This document shows, in pieces, positions 41,560-53,119 of a DNA stretch of 64,000 nucleotides. The position numbers and the translations under genes are program-made. How positions within the stretch are numbered: position 1 is the stretch's first letter; every line of letters starts with the position of its first letter. This DNA comes from Halichoerus grypus (lineage: Eukaryota; Chordata; Mammalia; Carnivora; Phocidae): positions 71,863,239-71,927,238 of the forward strand of contig NC_135712.1 of assembly GCF_964656455.1 (NCBI RefSeq). The letters run 5' to 3'. Under the pieces are notes generated by a model. That model was not told where the DNA came from and did not search any database. It worked only from the letters and a program-made list of their open reading frames with translations.

Positions 41560-43480
41560 GCCACGGCTGCCACAGCTGAGTGGTCTCCAGCTCTCATTCC
41601 TCTTTGCTTTAAGGAGACCTCTTTCCATCCCTCCCGTCTGGTACCCAGAGGAATGAGCCTGCGGGGGGATTGGCTGGCTGCTCTGGATTCTGACTGCCCT
41701 GGGGAAGCGCATCAGGCCGGACGGCTCAGCTCTGCCGGGAGCGGAGGGCTGTAGCGTCCTGTTGCGTGCTGCTGTCGGTGGGGTGAACCCATGGCTCTGA
41801 AGATTTTGCCCAGGATGGGGGCAGCCCTCTCTCGCCGAGGCTTCTCCGAGGCCCCAGGCAGGAGAGCAGCGTGAGGTGCTGCTGCGGACTCAGTCTTCCT
41901 CTCCGCGGAGGCGGGGAAAGAGTCTTTCTGTCTCCTGGACCCCCTCCGCATTCCCCGCAGATACAGGGGTGGCCTGGCCCGGCTCTGGGCCGCTCCCCCC
42001 GGAGAGAAGGAAGCCTGGGGAGGAGCTGCAAAGAGAAGTGTGTCTGGAAGGGATTCTACCCATTGCCATCCCCGGGCTGTCCAGGCTTCGGGAACATGGA
42101 GTGTCCTGTGAGCCTCCTGGCATTCATCCCCCTGTGCCCGCGCTGCTCGGCTGCCTACAGTGGTCTCCTCACACGGCTCAGGCCTTGCCCTGACCTTGTA
42201 TCTGCCTTGCCCCCCATGACACCTTTGCTTACGCTGGGCCTTGGCCTGGAAGACCCTCCCCATCCCTGCCTCTCCAAGCCCAGCCCATCCTCCGAGTCCC
42301 CCCTGTGCCCTCTTTATTCAGTGCCCTGCTTCCACCCCACGTGTCGCATGCCACCCCTCCCTTGGAGTCCCCTTTGACTCAGCACACCCTCTCCTCATGG
42401 GGCCACTTTGGTCTTGGGTGTAGGTATTTGGCACCTGTCCTGAGTGCTGCCGCCAACTGAGACCCTTGAGGTAGGGGGTCTCCAAGTGAGGACCCGGCCC
42501 AGAGCAGCAGCTCCGCGGGTAGATGCTGCAGCAACCCTGGCTGACACAGGCCAGCCCACCTGCCCCCGCCCACTGAATGAGAAGTAAAGACCCAGAGTGT
42601 TTGCTCCGGGCAACAGGGTGCTGTGTCGCTGGAGCTGTTGGGACCTCCCGGGGAGACGGACAGACTTCACAGACTTGGTGGGCCTGCGAGACACTCTCAG
42701 CGCTGTGTAGGGCATTGTTTGCGTGGGACACACACAGCGAGTTGCGGATAAGCTCACAGGAACGAGCTGTCTTTGGTGAACGCGGGGACTCCCTGCATCG
42801 CCACACGCCAGCCCCGGAGCCCCGTCTGAAGCCTGGCCAGGATGGGAAGAACACGAACATTCTGAAGGGGAGAAGCAGCTGTGAAACAGAAAGTCCTCCA
42901 GGCCCTCGTCCTTGTCCTTGTAAACTATAAAGGCCTGGAAACCGGCTCCCCACGCTGCCCGCCCTGCCCCACTGAAACACTGGAAATTCCACCGTGGCTG
43001 GGATCGCAGCTGTCCGCTTCACTGTGGCCTAAACACACGTGTCCGAACCTTCAAGGTCAGTCTCGCTTCCTGGATCAGAAGTAAAACGATCAATCGTTAG
43101 ATCCAATTAGCCGGGGCCCACCTCTGAGTGCGTGCGGAGGACCTCCCACTCTCCCTTACCCTCCTTCCCTCCCAGGCCCGCATCGATCTCTGTGTCACCC
43201 ACCCGTCTGACTCCGTGTTCACTCTGCCAGCCCCTGGCTCCTCTCATTACCATCGCTCTGCTCATCCTCACAGACTGGGTTTTCCCAGCTCTGCTGTTGC
43301 TGAAATGTACCCGTTAAACACTTGCTTCAGGGAGAAAAGTCTATCCAGGACTGTTTTTATACCCTCACACTCACGTGCCGAAAGAAGAAATTCAGAGGTG
43401 AAAGTGACCTATCTGAGGAACTTTCTCTAGGACTAAAATCTTAGATGTAGCTCAGCCATGTTTTTTGAGCATCTCAACTT
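41560..43480. other. Unique intergenic DNA without recognised feature
   Basis: GC-rich with overlapping chance open frames on both strands. No repeat recognised. Confidence 0.4.
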
Positions 43481-43484
43481 TTTT

Positions 43485-43640
43485 CTCCCGATGCCTTGGC
43501 GGTTGAATTTTTTACCGACATACAGTTTACGGACAGAATAGCATACTGAAGTGTATAGTTTGGTGCGTCTTCACAAACTGAACATGCTTGTGTATTGTTC
43601 GATCCTTTTCCAAGTCCTGATTTGTTAGAGTAAGATTCCA
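43485..43640. repeat. Old L1 3'-region-like fragment
   Basis: 'gaattttttaccgacatacagtttacggacagaatagcatactgaagtgtatagtttggtgcgtcttcacaaactg' has the skeleton of an old L1 3' region (TTGACATACAATAAACTG, AAGTGTACAATTTGATAAG, GTGAAACCATCACC). Confidence 0.4.
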
Positions 43641-43689
43641 TCAGGAGGGCATGCCCCACCTGTGGGTACTGGGTCAGACTTTGTGTTAG

Positions 43690-43790
43690 ACTCGCCTGTC
43701 CTCACAAGAAGCTGGAAAGCAGGTTTTAACTCTCCCTTGTACAGAAGAGGAAATACAGGCCCTGGCTAGTCAGTCAGAGGGTAGGGACCC
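43690..43790 (-). repeat. MIR or L2 fragment
   Basis: 'tcctcacaagaagctggaaagcaggttttaactctcccttgtacagaagaggaaatacaggc' follows the reversed MIR core. Confidence 0.5.
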
Positions 43791-43914
43791 CAGCACCAAG
43801 TCTGCCCCCTTCCCGCTCTCCCGTCCCCCGCCCATCCTCCAGCACGCCTCCTTGTACTGCGAGACCTCTCTGGCCTTACTGGAGCTGATGTCCCCGGAGT
43901 GTGGTACCCAAACA

Positions 43915-43955
43915 GTGGATGGATGGGCAGATGGATGGATGGATGGACAGGGATA
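43915..43955 (+). repeat. (TGGA)n microsatellite, imperfect
   Basis: GGAT/TGGA units interrupted by GGGCAGA. Confidence 0.85.
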
Positions 43956-43959
43956 GGGG

Positions 43960-46660
43960 GCAGCAAGGACAGCAAGTCTGTATTTTCCTTCACCTGGCGA
44001 TATAGAGGCCTGTCCAGCTGGGGATCCCATACTCGTGTCTTCTCAAGGTCAGGCAGCAGACACCGCCCACTTCCTGGCTGCGAGCTCCCTCCGTCCGCTA
44101 TGAGACCAGCACCCACATATAGCAGTTCTCCGGTAAGAGCACTTACCAGGCGTCTGCTATGTCCCCATCATCTGCATCAGGCTGGTCCATCATTCGGAGA
44201 TGTAACGAGCAATCCAAAGGCTGGAGCTGGAGCAGAGCCGCGGAGGCCCTGCCCGGCCAGGCATCACCTTTTAGCAGCCAGATGGCGGGGTGGGGGCCCT
44301 GGAGGAGATGCTGGGAATCTGGGGGTGGGGGTCTCCGGGGCCCAGGCAGCAACTGCACAGAAGTATTTCAACACTTTAACCACTGGCCTGGGCATACCAA
44401 TGCCTCCTGACTAACCATCAGCCCTGCTTGGAGATCCCATGAAGAAAACGTCTTATCACTCACTCCCAAGGAACTTGCATCCCAGCTGCAGAGACAGAGG
44501 AGAGGTTCACAACTGGAGAGAATCAGGTCTTGAGTGCTCAGTCCATTGTGTGTCCACCCTCATGGGACCGCAGGCCAGCTACCTGCCAGGCCCTGGAACA
44601 TGCATCCAACACAGTCCCTGCCCTTCAGAGTGGGATTTTCCAACAGGAGGAAGGCAGCTAAACAGATAAGCACAGTGTTATCTTTTGAGTTGTGCTGAGT
44701 TTGAGATCGCTCTAGAGCATTTCATGGGAGTTACAAAGCCTGAGAGCCTTGCAGAATTTTCTTTTCTTTTCTAATTTCCTGAATTTCAGATGAGGAGCCG
44801 GGGTGAGTGGTAAAGAAGTCACACGCACCAGGGTGGAGGACAAAGGGCAGAATCACAGCCCCTCACCTTCTTCCTGGCGCCCTCAGCTGCTCACCCATGT
44901 CCCACATTCCTGTTTCTCTCCTGGAAGTGGTGGAGAAATGGCTGTCGGGTGACAGGGTGACAGGTTGACAAAGGGGCAGGTCGCAAAACTATAAAAAGCT
45001 AATGGCAGCAAGAACTGGAAAGCACGACCCTCGGGGTATGTTAGCGTAGGGAAACCTGCCCCACCGTCCCTAGCAGGCCTGAAGGCGACTGTCACAGTCC
45101 ACGTCTGGTGGTCCCTGGGGTATCAAGTGATGTGCAATTTATTTGCTGCTTATAAGCTGAGTGCAGTGGTTTTAGGAAGTTTTACAACTAAACTGGCAAA
45201 ATAAATTATTTTGTGAGCTTGAGTTTGGAGCAGTCTTCAGTTGCCAGCACATGCATTTCTGTGGAAGCCCCTGTGTCCTGGCAGCATCTGATAAGGGCTT
45301 GTCAGGAACTTCGTAGAACGTCTGTGAGAAGTCACATAAGAGACCTGTAGTCAGTTCTAAAGGCCCAGTTGCAGCATAGCAAAAGCACCCACTGACCCCG
45401 CACAGATCGCCTTTCCTTACTCCAGCCTGGGCACCGTTTTGAAGGAAAGTAGATTTGGGTTGTAAGTGTCTCTAGGATTGGTTCATGCTCTGGGGACGTA
45501 AGACCCTCGGGCTTCTTGAAAACAGAGATTCGGAAATGGATGGTCAGGTTCCCAAAACAGCTGGAGGCCCCTGCCCACCCTGAGAGGCGCCCCACTTGCT
45601 AAGGGGTCCCAGGGTGCTGGCAACACCCTGTCCAGGTTCCCAGGTGACCCTGCTTCTTTTCGGCCACACTGTGTCTACAGGGAAATTCCAGACTTCTCCA
45701 GAGACCATCTTGGCTGCTTGGAATCCTGCTCTTTGACCTGTCCGGGCTGGCTCAAGCTTGGGAGGAAAGGAAAGTAAATAAATATAAATCTGTTTGATCA
45801 CAAGCAGAACAGTTATCTTCCAACAGGAAGCTTCCTGAGGAAGAACAGCGAAGGGGTTTGGAATGAGAATGTACTATGTAAGCGTCAGCCTAGCCATGCC
45901 TTTGCTTGTCATGGTTGTGCCCGAGACGGAGCCTTGCTGGGAGTGGCATCTCAGCCGTGCTGGGCCCCAGCACTGCCCTTCTCACCCTCCGGGGGGGCCC
46001 TGCCTCCGGACCAGCAAGAGCAGCTGATGGGCCTGGCCCAAGCAGAGGAGGAAATGGGCCAGCGAGCCAGCCTCCCTCCGGGGGTCGGGTTTTCCTCGGG
46101 ACCAAGGAGGCAGTTTTCGGGGGGAACCGAACTCATCATTCCCTTTGGGAATGTCTTTTGACTCTTCAGAATCCTGAGAGGGAGAGGGTGCTTGTCCCCT
46201 GCTGCCTTTGGCTTGGGGAATCACTTGCGTGGGCCATCTGTCACTTCCCCTTTACATCTCTGTCCCTGTCTGGCTCTGGCCAGAAACTTTGTGTGGCCTT
46301 TAGATTGCCAAGAACAGTCGAGGTCCCAGAGATGCTCTGCTGAAGCTCAGGGAAATCCAGCGGGCCCGTGGTCAGAAGCCCACTTGCTCAGCAGCTGGTC
46401 AACAGTCAGGGGTCTCTCTCCCTCAAACTCTGCCTGGGAGCTAGTGTCTACTCTGTGTGGGCCAAGGGCTCCTTACCCTCCCCACATAGAAAACTAACTC
46501 CACACTCAGCCCCTCCCTCGACCCCATCCTTCCTTCTGTGGGACGGCTGAGGATGCAAAGGTACTCCACACCCCCCAGTCCTTTTACAGTTCAAATCAGA
46601 ATCCCGGCGATTTCTGATGGCCTTGGTGATGAATCTCATTGCACTTGATTTGGTTGAATT
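43960..46660. other. Unique intergenic DNA without recognised feature
   Basis: No repeat or coding signal. 45120-45230 is AT-rich and not obviously repetitive. 45900-46110 is GC-rich, and its open frames on both strands follow from composition. Confidence 0.4.
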
Positions 46661-46670
46661 GATCTCTTGT

Positions 46671-46760
46671 CATTCATTCATTCATTCATTCATTCCAGAC
46701 TCTTCTAAAGTGCCGGGCACTGTGCTGGCGCCAGAGTCACAGATGTGAGGGGACCCAGGC
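46671..46760 (+). repeat. (CATT)6 microsatellite with old repeat end
   Basis: Six CATT units (46671-46695) lead into 'aaagtgccgggcactgtgctggcgcc', the TGTGCCAGGCACTG-type pattern also seen at 6652. Confidence 0.75.
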
Positions 46761-47084
46761 TGTGCCTGTGGGGACACTGGCCTGTACCTCTAACACCCAC
46801 ACACGGGGCAGGAAGAGCGCTGTATGCTGGCTAGAGGGGCAGCCCTCAGTGGGCTCCATCCGGACTTCATGCCCACACCTTGCCCCGTCTGTCCAAAATC
46901 TGGACAGTCTGCAAGAGAAAACACAGGTCACAAAATAATGGTCACTCTAAACAACGGAGTATCAGGAGCGGGGGGTGGGCTACCGTGGGCCATGCACGTG
47001 CCATATATTTTTAGAAAATGAAGTTCATTCATTCAGGATGTTTGATGGATAACTGAAGTGGTCAGCCAGGAAGAAAACAGAGAA

Positions 47085-47305
47085 TAGCAGTCCCATTTAC
47101 GGAGTGGGCCAGAGCCTGGGCTGGCACATCACATACATCATTATGTGTGATCCTCAGAACAACCTGTCCAGTAGGGACTCTGCACGTTCCCATTTTACAG
47201 ATGAAGACACAGGGTCAGAGGAATTATGTGGCTCACCCACAGTCACAGAACTAGATCCAGGATTCAAACAGGTCTGTCTGACTCCAGTGTTTCTGCTAAT
47301 TATGG
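47085..47305 (-). repeat. MIR SINE, near full length
   Basis: 'tgtgatcctcagaacaacc', 'cccattttacagatgaagacacagggtcagagg', 'ctcacccacagtcacagaacta', 'ccaggattcaaacaggtctgtctgactcc' is the MIR reverse complement over nearly its whole length. Confidence 0.9.
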
Positions 47306-47569
47306 CAGGGAAATGATCCCTTGTTTCCACCAGCTTGTTTTTAACCAAGGCCGGCTAGGCATTCACACATTGGCTGAGCTGGCCTTTGAGCACAGCGATA
47401 TATATTTAGCAATTATAAAGCAAGATGAGCCGTTATATATTTTGTTGGTATTCTGGGAACTGGCTGTTGGCAATTATCCGCCAGGCTTTATCTCAGGTTA
47501 CTAGTTGAAATCTCAGCCCCATATTTACCTTGCCCACAGAATAGCTCTGGAGTAGGAATGGACTAGAAG

Positions 47570-47700
47570 TCAGGCGACGAAGTTGTAATCTGAAGCTTGC
47601 AGGTGATTAGCAGTATGACCTTGGAGAAGTCACTTTTCTCTAGGTTTGACGTCCCCATTGGAAAATGAAGGAATTGCAGCAATTCTCCTTCTAGGGCCAG
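47570..47700 (+). repeat. MIR fragment
   Basis: 'gcagtatgaccttggagaagtcacttttctctaggtttgacgtccccattggaaaatgaaggaa' is a MIR core. Confidence 0.7.
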
Positions 47701-47799
47701 GAGAGAAGTGCATGTGCATCAAGAAGCGTGCCCGAGGCCTTGAACATCATGGTAGGGCTTCATGAGATTATAAAACATGAGGACCACCTGTGGTCACCA

Positions 47800-48307
47800 T
47801 GTGACTGTCAGCCTCCAAGTTGGCCGGCAATGAATCCCACCTCCTGGCATTCCCCCAGGGGTCGTCCTTTCCCACAGTGAGCCAGGGTTGTTCTGTGCGA
47901 CCAATAGACCATAGCACATGGCAGAAGTAATGGCATGCCACTCTTCAGCTCAGGTTATAAAAAAGCAGAAGCTTCCATATTGGGTTCTCTCTCTCTTGCT
48001 CATCACTGGCGAGGCTGGCTTGTTGTGAGCAGCCTTGCAGAGAGCCCCATGAAGAGAAGAACTGAGTCCTCTTGCCAACAGCCTTGTAAGTGTACCACCT
48101 TCGACGCCGGTCTTCTAACCCTGGTCAAGTCTTCCATTCATTACAGCCCCAGCCTCAAGTGCAACCACAAATTCCTGAGAGCCTTGGATCCAGAATCACT
48201 AGGATGAGCTGTTTCTGGATTCTTGATCTCAGAAACCGTGTGAGATGATAAGTGTTTGTTGCTAAATTTCGAGGCTAACTTGTTACATGGCAATAAATAA
48301 CAAATAC
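47800..48307 (+). mobile_element. MaLR/MLT1-like LTR (candidate)
   Basis: 'ggttataaaaaagcagaagcttccatattgggttctctctctcttgctc', 'agagagccccatgaagagaagaactgag' and 'gtgtttgttgctaaatttcgagg' ending 'cttgttacatggcaataaataac' fit the general layout of MLT1-type LTRs, including the ...GTTACRCAGCAATARATAAC end. Diverged; family inferred. Confidence 0.5.
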
Positions 48308-48835
48308 ATCCCATACTATAGAATATTATACAGCCATTAAAAATGGAGTTTTCTGTGTATGGTATGGAAAGATTTCTAAGACATGTTGTTAAAAGAAAAT
48401 TATAATTATAAAAAAATACAGAGAGCTGTATCCCTTTTATGTAAAATGCCATCACCACCCAATTTATTTTATAGGCATTTACATATGCATGTACTTATGC
48501 AGTGACTGAGCCATCATGAAATACCCACCATTAACATCAGGTTACCTCTTATGGAACACTATATCTAGAACTAATGATGTAATATATGGGGATTAACATA
48601 ACAATAAAAAAATTTAAAAACAAACAAAAAAAAAATAAATAAAAAAATAAAAAAAAATAAAAAAACAAAAAACAAACAAAAAAAACATCAGGTTACCTCT
48701 TAGTAGGGTCGTCAGAGAGGACACAAAAGAGGACTTTTTTTATTCAACATATTAGAATTTATTTTCAATTTTTACCACAATAGTGTGTCCATGTATTATT
48801 TATACACAATAAAAAGATTCTTTAAACAAAGGGGT
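48308..48835 (+). mobile_element. Old L1 3' fragment, split by a young L1 stub
   Basis: 'actatagaatattatacagccattaaaaatggag', 'atggaaagatttctaagacatgttgttaaaag' and 'gctgtatcccttttatgtaaa' follow the old L1 ORF2 end and 3' UTR. The element is interrupted at 48552-48683 and appears to resume after 48703. Confidence 0.7.
48533..48702 (+). mobile_element. Young, severely 5'-truncated L1 with perfect 19-bp TSD
   Basis: Insert at 48552-48683. About 50 bp of carnivore L1 3' terminus ('aactaatgatgtaatatatgg', 'taacataacaataaaaaa') is followed by about 80 bp of A-rich tail with C and T interruptions. The 19-bp duplication aacatcaggttacctctta is identical at 48533-48551 and 48684-48702, which marks a recent target-primed insertion. 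Confidence 0.95.
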
Positions 48836-48890
48836 TGAACTATATGATCACTGAGGTCTCTTTCAACTCTGGTGTTTTATTAAACTAGTT
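48836..48890 (+). repeat. L2/CR1-type 3' end
   Basis: 'ttgaactatatgatcactgaggtctctttcaactctggtgtttta' matches the CR1-clade terminus pattern (TTGGACTAGATGACCTCTGAGGTCCCTTCCAACTCT). Confidence 0.5.
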
Positions 48891-48894
48891 CTAT

Positions 48895-49725
48895 TTGATA
48901 TTTTAAGAATATTTTTATTTATTTATAAAACAGGTTTAAAAAATAGTTGAATGCCAATTAAATGAACGATACAACATTTATCATCTCTTTGTTGGCAAAC
49001 ATTAAGAAGTTTAATAAATCTAGTGTTGGCAAAGATGCAGGGAAAATTGGCGCTCTTGTACACTGCTCCTGGCAGAAGAAATTGAGAATCAACCAGGAAA
49101 GCTGGTTAGGATGAGAATAAGATAATATCAACAACAACAAAAAACACACAACCTCCACGCCCTTTGAGGGCTCGCACTTCCACTCCTAGATATTCTTCCT
49201 CTCACATAGACACTGGCAGGAGACCAGATGGCGCCATGTTTATTTACAGAGATGCTACACTGCACCCAGCACTCGACCACCTACCACTCCCGCACCTCAG
49301 GGTGCTTATGGCAGTGGAGATTGCAAGAGCCAAAACTTAGCAATAAATAATAGCAAGTGAAAACACACACTGCAGAATGTTACATATATGATCCCATCAG
49401 GAATAGAAACACACAACACCATTTCATTTCTTAACATTTCCATGACAAATCATAGAAACAAATCTGTAATGTACAAGCCAAAGTCATAAGGGTGAGTGTC
49501 TGTGTCTCTAGAGAAGGGAAGAGAACATAATGGAGGGTAATTAAAAGGGACTTAACCTTTATCTGTAATGTTCTGATTTGATTAAATAGTTATAAAGCAC
49601 TAGTTAGCACTATGTAAGAAATGTATTTAAATATTCATGTGTCATTAAAAATTAATTTAGAAGGAGTCATTTGCCCATACCAGAAAGAACTTTGGCTGGA
49701 CGAGTAGGAATTCTGATATTTTAAG
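48895..49725. other. AT-rich intergenic DNA, probably old LINE-derived
   Basis: 'aatgccaattaaatgaacga', 'ctagtgttggcaaagatgcagggaaaattgg' and 'ctcttgtacactgctcctgg' near 49010-49070 recall L1 ORF2 end sequence ('tggcaaggatgtggagaaattggaacccttgtacactgttggtgg'), and 'aacacacactgcagaatgttac' follows. Divergence prevents boundaries. Confidence 0.4.
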
Positions 49726-49727
49726 AG

Positions 49728-49905
49728 CAGTATATCTCAACTCTGGCTGGCTGCATATCAGAATGACCTGGAGCTTTAGAAAAAAATGATGCTAATTCTG
49801 TCCACGCCCAGCAATTCTGATGTAATTGGTGCGTGGCTCTGGCCTTGGTGCCCTTCAAAGCCTTCCAGGTGATTCTAGTGGACAGTCGGGGCTGAGAAGC
49901 CCTGA
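49728..49905 (+). mobile_element. MER5A-like hAT-Charlie MITE
   Basis: 'cagtatatctcaactctggctggctgcatatcagaatgacctggagctttag', 'caattctgatgtaattggtg' and 'ccaggtgattctagtg' then 'gggctgagaagccctg' are MER5A in order. Confidence 0.85.
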
Positions 49906-49909
49906 TTCA

Positions 49910-51235
49910 GATTAGCAGGCACTGAAAAGCTGTCCCAGATGGTAGGACACCGAGGAGCCTTAATGAGGTGGTCTCCTAGACTGGATGCTGGCATAGAAAA
50001 AGGACATTAGTGAAATCCAAATAAAGCCTACAAATTAGTCAATAGTGTGTGCCAACATTAAGGGAGTTTTGAGGCGTGTACCCCAGTTACGGACAACGTG
50101 AACACTTGGGAAGCTGGGTGAGGGGTGTAGGGGAACTCCGTACTCTCTCTACAACTCTTCTGAAAACAAAAAAGTCCTATGTATTTTGGATAATTATTCT
50201 GATTATATTTTAATTCTTGCTCAATTAAAAAAGAATCTGTCAAGTGTTGTGTGTTTTTGAGCGTTAGAGTTTAAAATGTTGGGGGTGGCAGTTTGCCACA
50301 TCTGTGCTCATGAGGTTTCTGGGTAAGAACAGTGTTCGAGCTAGAATCCCAGAACCTTCCCTTCCAGCTGGGGCCCAGAACTCATCACACTGGGCAAGGC
50401 CTCGGTGGAGCCACACCCTTGCTTTCAGGGTCACGCGTCTGGCAATGGAAGATGCTACACAGAGCTCATATTCTCCAGAGAACATTTCTCTCCATGTTCG
50501 CAGGGTAAGTTTCTCAAGAGTGAGAACTGCCCATGAAGCTTGCTGGTTGTTCCAGAATGAGTGTGTTCCCACAGGAAGGCAGAAATCCCAGCACTTTGGA
50601 GCTGGGGGGGTCTCGGGGCTCATGGATCCGATCTGCTCATTGTAGAGATTGGGAGAACAAGGCCAGAGAGAGGGGAGGCCCGGCCACGGCTGCAAGGAGC
50701 GAGGGTAGGGCAGCACTGGCCTTTGCGTCCCATTCTCTTGGTCTGCAGGCGTAGGGCGCTTCCTGTTACGTCACCTCTGACCTCGCCCTTGACAAGCAGC
50801 GGTCTGTGCGAGGGCAACTTGTCTCTGGGCGGCAGAGAGCCCAGAACTGAAATCGTGGTTCCTTGTGACTCCCACCGTTTCTGGAGGAACATTCCTCATT
50901 TTGAAGCACTTGACGGATGAGGGGTTTACTCTAGTTCCTCCGCAGGGCCTTGCTCAGCTGACGGGGGTGTGCAGGAGCTGAATGGACCAGATGGCCAGGA
51001 ATGTTCCCGAGTTTGTGCCACGCCTCCCCCTCAGCCCGCCAGACCACTCAGGGGCCTGAGGGTCTGCCTGCCCACCCGGAACATCCCAGCTAGGGCTGGT
51101 CTGGGGAAAAATGGCCTGGGGAAAAGCAAGCGCCTCTAAAATCATTCGTGGCAAAGTACCTCTGATTTCCCTTGCTGGAGGAGAGAATAAATGATCTTGG
51201 CATGTGGCTTTGAGCATGAATGTAACGGGGAGATT
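49910..51235. other. Unique intergenic DNA without recognised feature
   Basis: 50040-50240 may be L1-like AT-rich sequence; 50280-51230 is GC-richer and unclassified. Confidence 0.4.
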
Positions 51236-51237
51236 GG

Positions 51238-51382
51238 GGTTGTGTTTCTCAGCTGCGCCGTGCATGAGAATCACCCAACACCCCACCCCCATCCTGATTT
51301 CATTGATTTGAGGGCCCAGACATGGGTATTTTTAAGAGTTCCTCCAAAGGCTTTAGTAAACAGCCAGGGCTGAGAACTCTGG
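51238..51382 (+). mobile_element. MER5-like hAT-Charlie MITE
   Basis: 'tgtttctcagctgcgccgtgcatgagaatcaccc', 'ctgatttcattgatttgagg' and 'gggctgagaactctgg' match the MER5 frame. Confidence 0.75.
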
Positions 51383-51802
51383 CGTGGACGGAAAGGGAGA
51401 CAGAACACTGAGCAATGAAGCCTGTGTTGTATTATGTTTGCTAAGTCAAGACATTGTCTAGAGAGGAGGGTGACTTGGCCAAGGTATTGCATACTGTTGG
51501 CCAATTAAAGTCAAGTTTCAGTTGAACGAAGATCTGTGGGCACCTAGTCTGGGCTGGGTGTGGAAGGAAAGCAGAATGTAAGGGACAATCTCTCGCAGCC
51601 ACTCACTGAACTGTCACTGGAAGCAGAAGAGGAGAAGGGCCAAATCCCACCCCACAGCTCCCGTGACTGAAGCTGGGGGCCGCGGTGCCTGGCTCCCACC
51701 ATGCTCTCCTGCCCACCGTCTCCTCCTGCATATGGCTGCCGAGCTGCAGGGCTGAGCGACTGTCTCCTTCGAACTGCTTGTCCTTTGGGAGGGAGGATAG
51801 TC

Positions 51803-52052
51803 CGGGTAGTTGATGGCATGGGCTCTGGAAGCAAACTGCTGGGTTTAACCCCAGCTCCAATGCTTCCTCCCTGCGTGACTAGGGCCTATTACATAACGTC
51901 TCTGTGCTTTAGCTCCCTCATCTGTCAAGTGGGGTAATGAGAGAATATACGCCACAGAGTTGGGAGACTCAGTGAGTTAGTGTGTGCATATAAAGTGCTT
52001 CACACGGTGCCTGGCACCTAGAATGCACTCGTTAAATGTTAGCTGCTGTCAT
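51803..52052 (+). repeat. MIR SINE, full length
   Basis: From 'gttgatggcatgggctctggaagcaaactgctgggtttaaccccagctcc' through 'ctcatctgtcaagtggggtaatgag' and 'gcttcacacggtgcctggcacctagaatgcactcgttaaatgtt', the copy covers the whole MIR consensus. Confidence 0.92.
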
Positions 52053-52694
52053 TAGGTTTGCGGGCTCGACGCTCGTGCCTCCTGGTTGGAAGGGAAAAGC
52101 AATTCTCTGCAGAGAGATCTGTCCTACCGATGCATGAGCAGTCTTCAGTGTCACGGCGGCATACCTACCGCCTTTAACTACCGAGCTTCTGTATCTCCAA
52201 CCACCTGCTCTCAGATGTACCTGGCCCAGCCCCGTCTACACCCGCACCCCACCCACCACCATCTGTGCTCAGCTCTCCCCTGCACCTGGATTCTGTCTGT
52301 GCCTGGCTCCTGTCCGAGCCCTGGTCCTGCTGCCACCACCTTGAGTTTGTATTCCAGAAGCATGCTCTTCTCAATAGTCAAGGGCAGGTATGTGTGGAGG
52401 GAACAGACTCTAGCTGGAAGGAGTGGAGGTCTCGCGGATTGCTTGTGCCTGAAGAGGGAGGATACTGGTGAGCCCGGAGGTGATGTATTCACCCAGTCAG
52501 GGAACTGCGGTGGGGGTGGCGTCTGAGAAGCAGCAAAGAAAAGGCCCACAGAAGCAGGTGAGTGAGAACTTTCCCACTCTCCCCGCCTCCACTTGCTCAG
52601 AGCGCCTACCCTGGGAGGCCAGGGGCCACAGTTAACAAGATGGGGAGGAGGAGTAGATGCAGTAAAGAGGAGAAAGGGAGAGGCTCACCCTCTC

Positions 52695-53109
52695 TGTTAT
52701 GGGCTGAATTGTGTTCCCCAAAATCATATGTTGAAGCCCCAACCCCCAGTACCTGAGGCTGTGACTATATTTGGAGATAGGACCTTTAGAGAAGCTATTA
52801 AGTTAAAATGAGGTCGTTAGGGTGAATCCTACCACAAGGTGATTGGTGTCCTTATGAGAACAGGGCATTTGGACACCGAGAGACACCAGAGATTCGCGTG
52901 CACAGGGGAAGCCCATGTGATGACACAGCAAGAAGGTGGACCTCGGCAAGCCAGGGAGAGAGGCTTCAGAAGGAACCAAACCTGCCGACACCTTTGAATT
53001 CCAGCCTCTAAAACTGTGAGACAGTACATTTCTGTTGTTTAAGCTTGCCCCCCACCCCAACCTGGTAGTCTGGGGTATTTTGTTCCAGCAGTTCCAGCAA
53101 ACTAATACA
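52695..53109 (+). mobile_element. MLT1A-like solo LTR (ERVL-MaLR), full length
   Basis: It begins TGTTATGGGCTGAATTGTG and ends CAAACTAATACA, about 415 bp. Inside are 'atatgttgaagccccaacccccagtacc', 'tatttggagataggacctttagagaagc', 'gattggtgtccttatgagaa', 'agacaccagagattcgcgtgcacagg' and 'tttctgttgtttaagc'. All landmarks of MLT1A are in order, and no internal sequence is attached, so it is a solo LTR. Confidence 0.92.
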
Positions 53110-53119
53110 CTTCCCCAGG

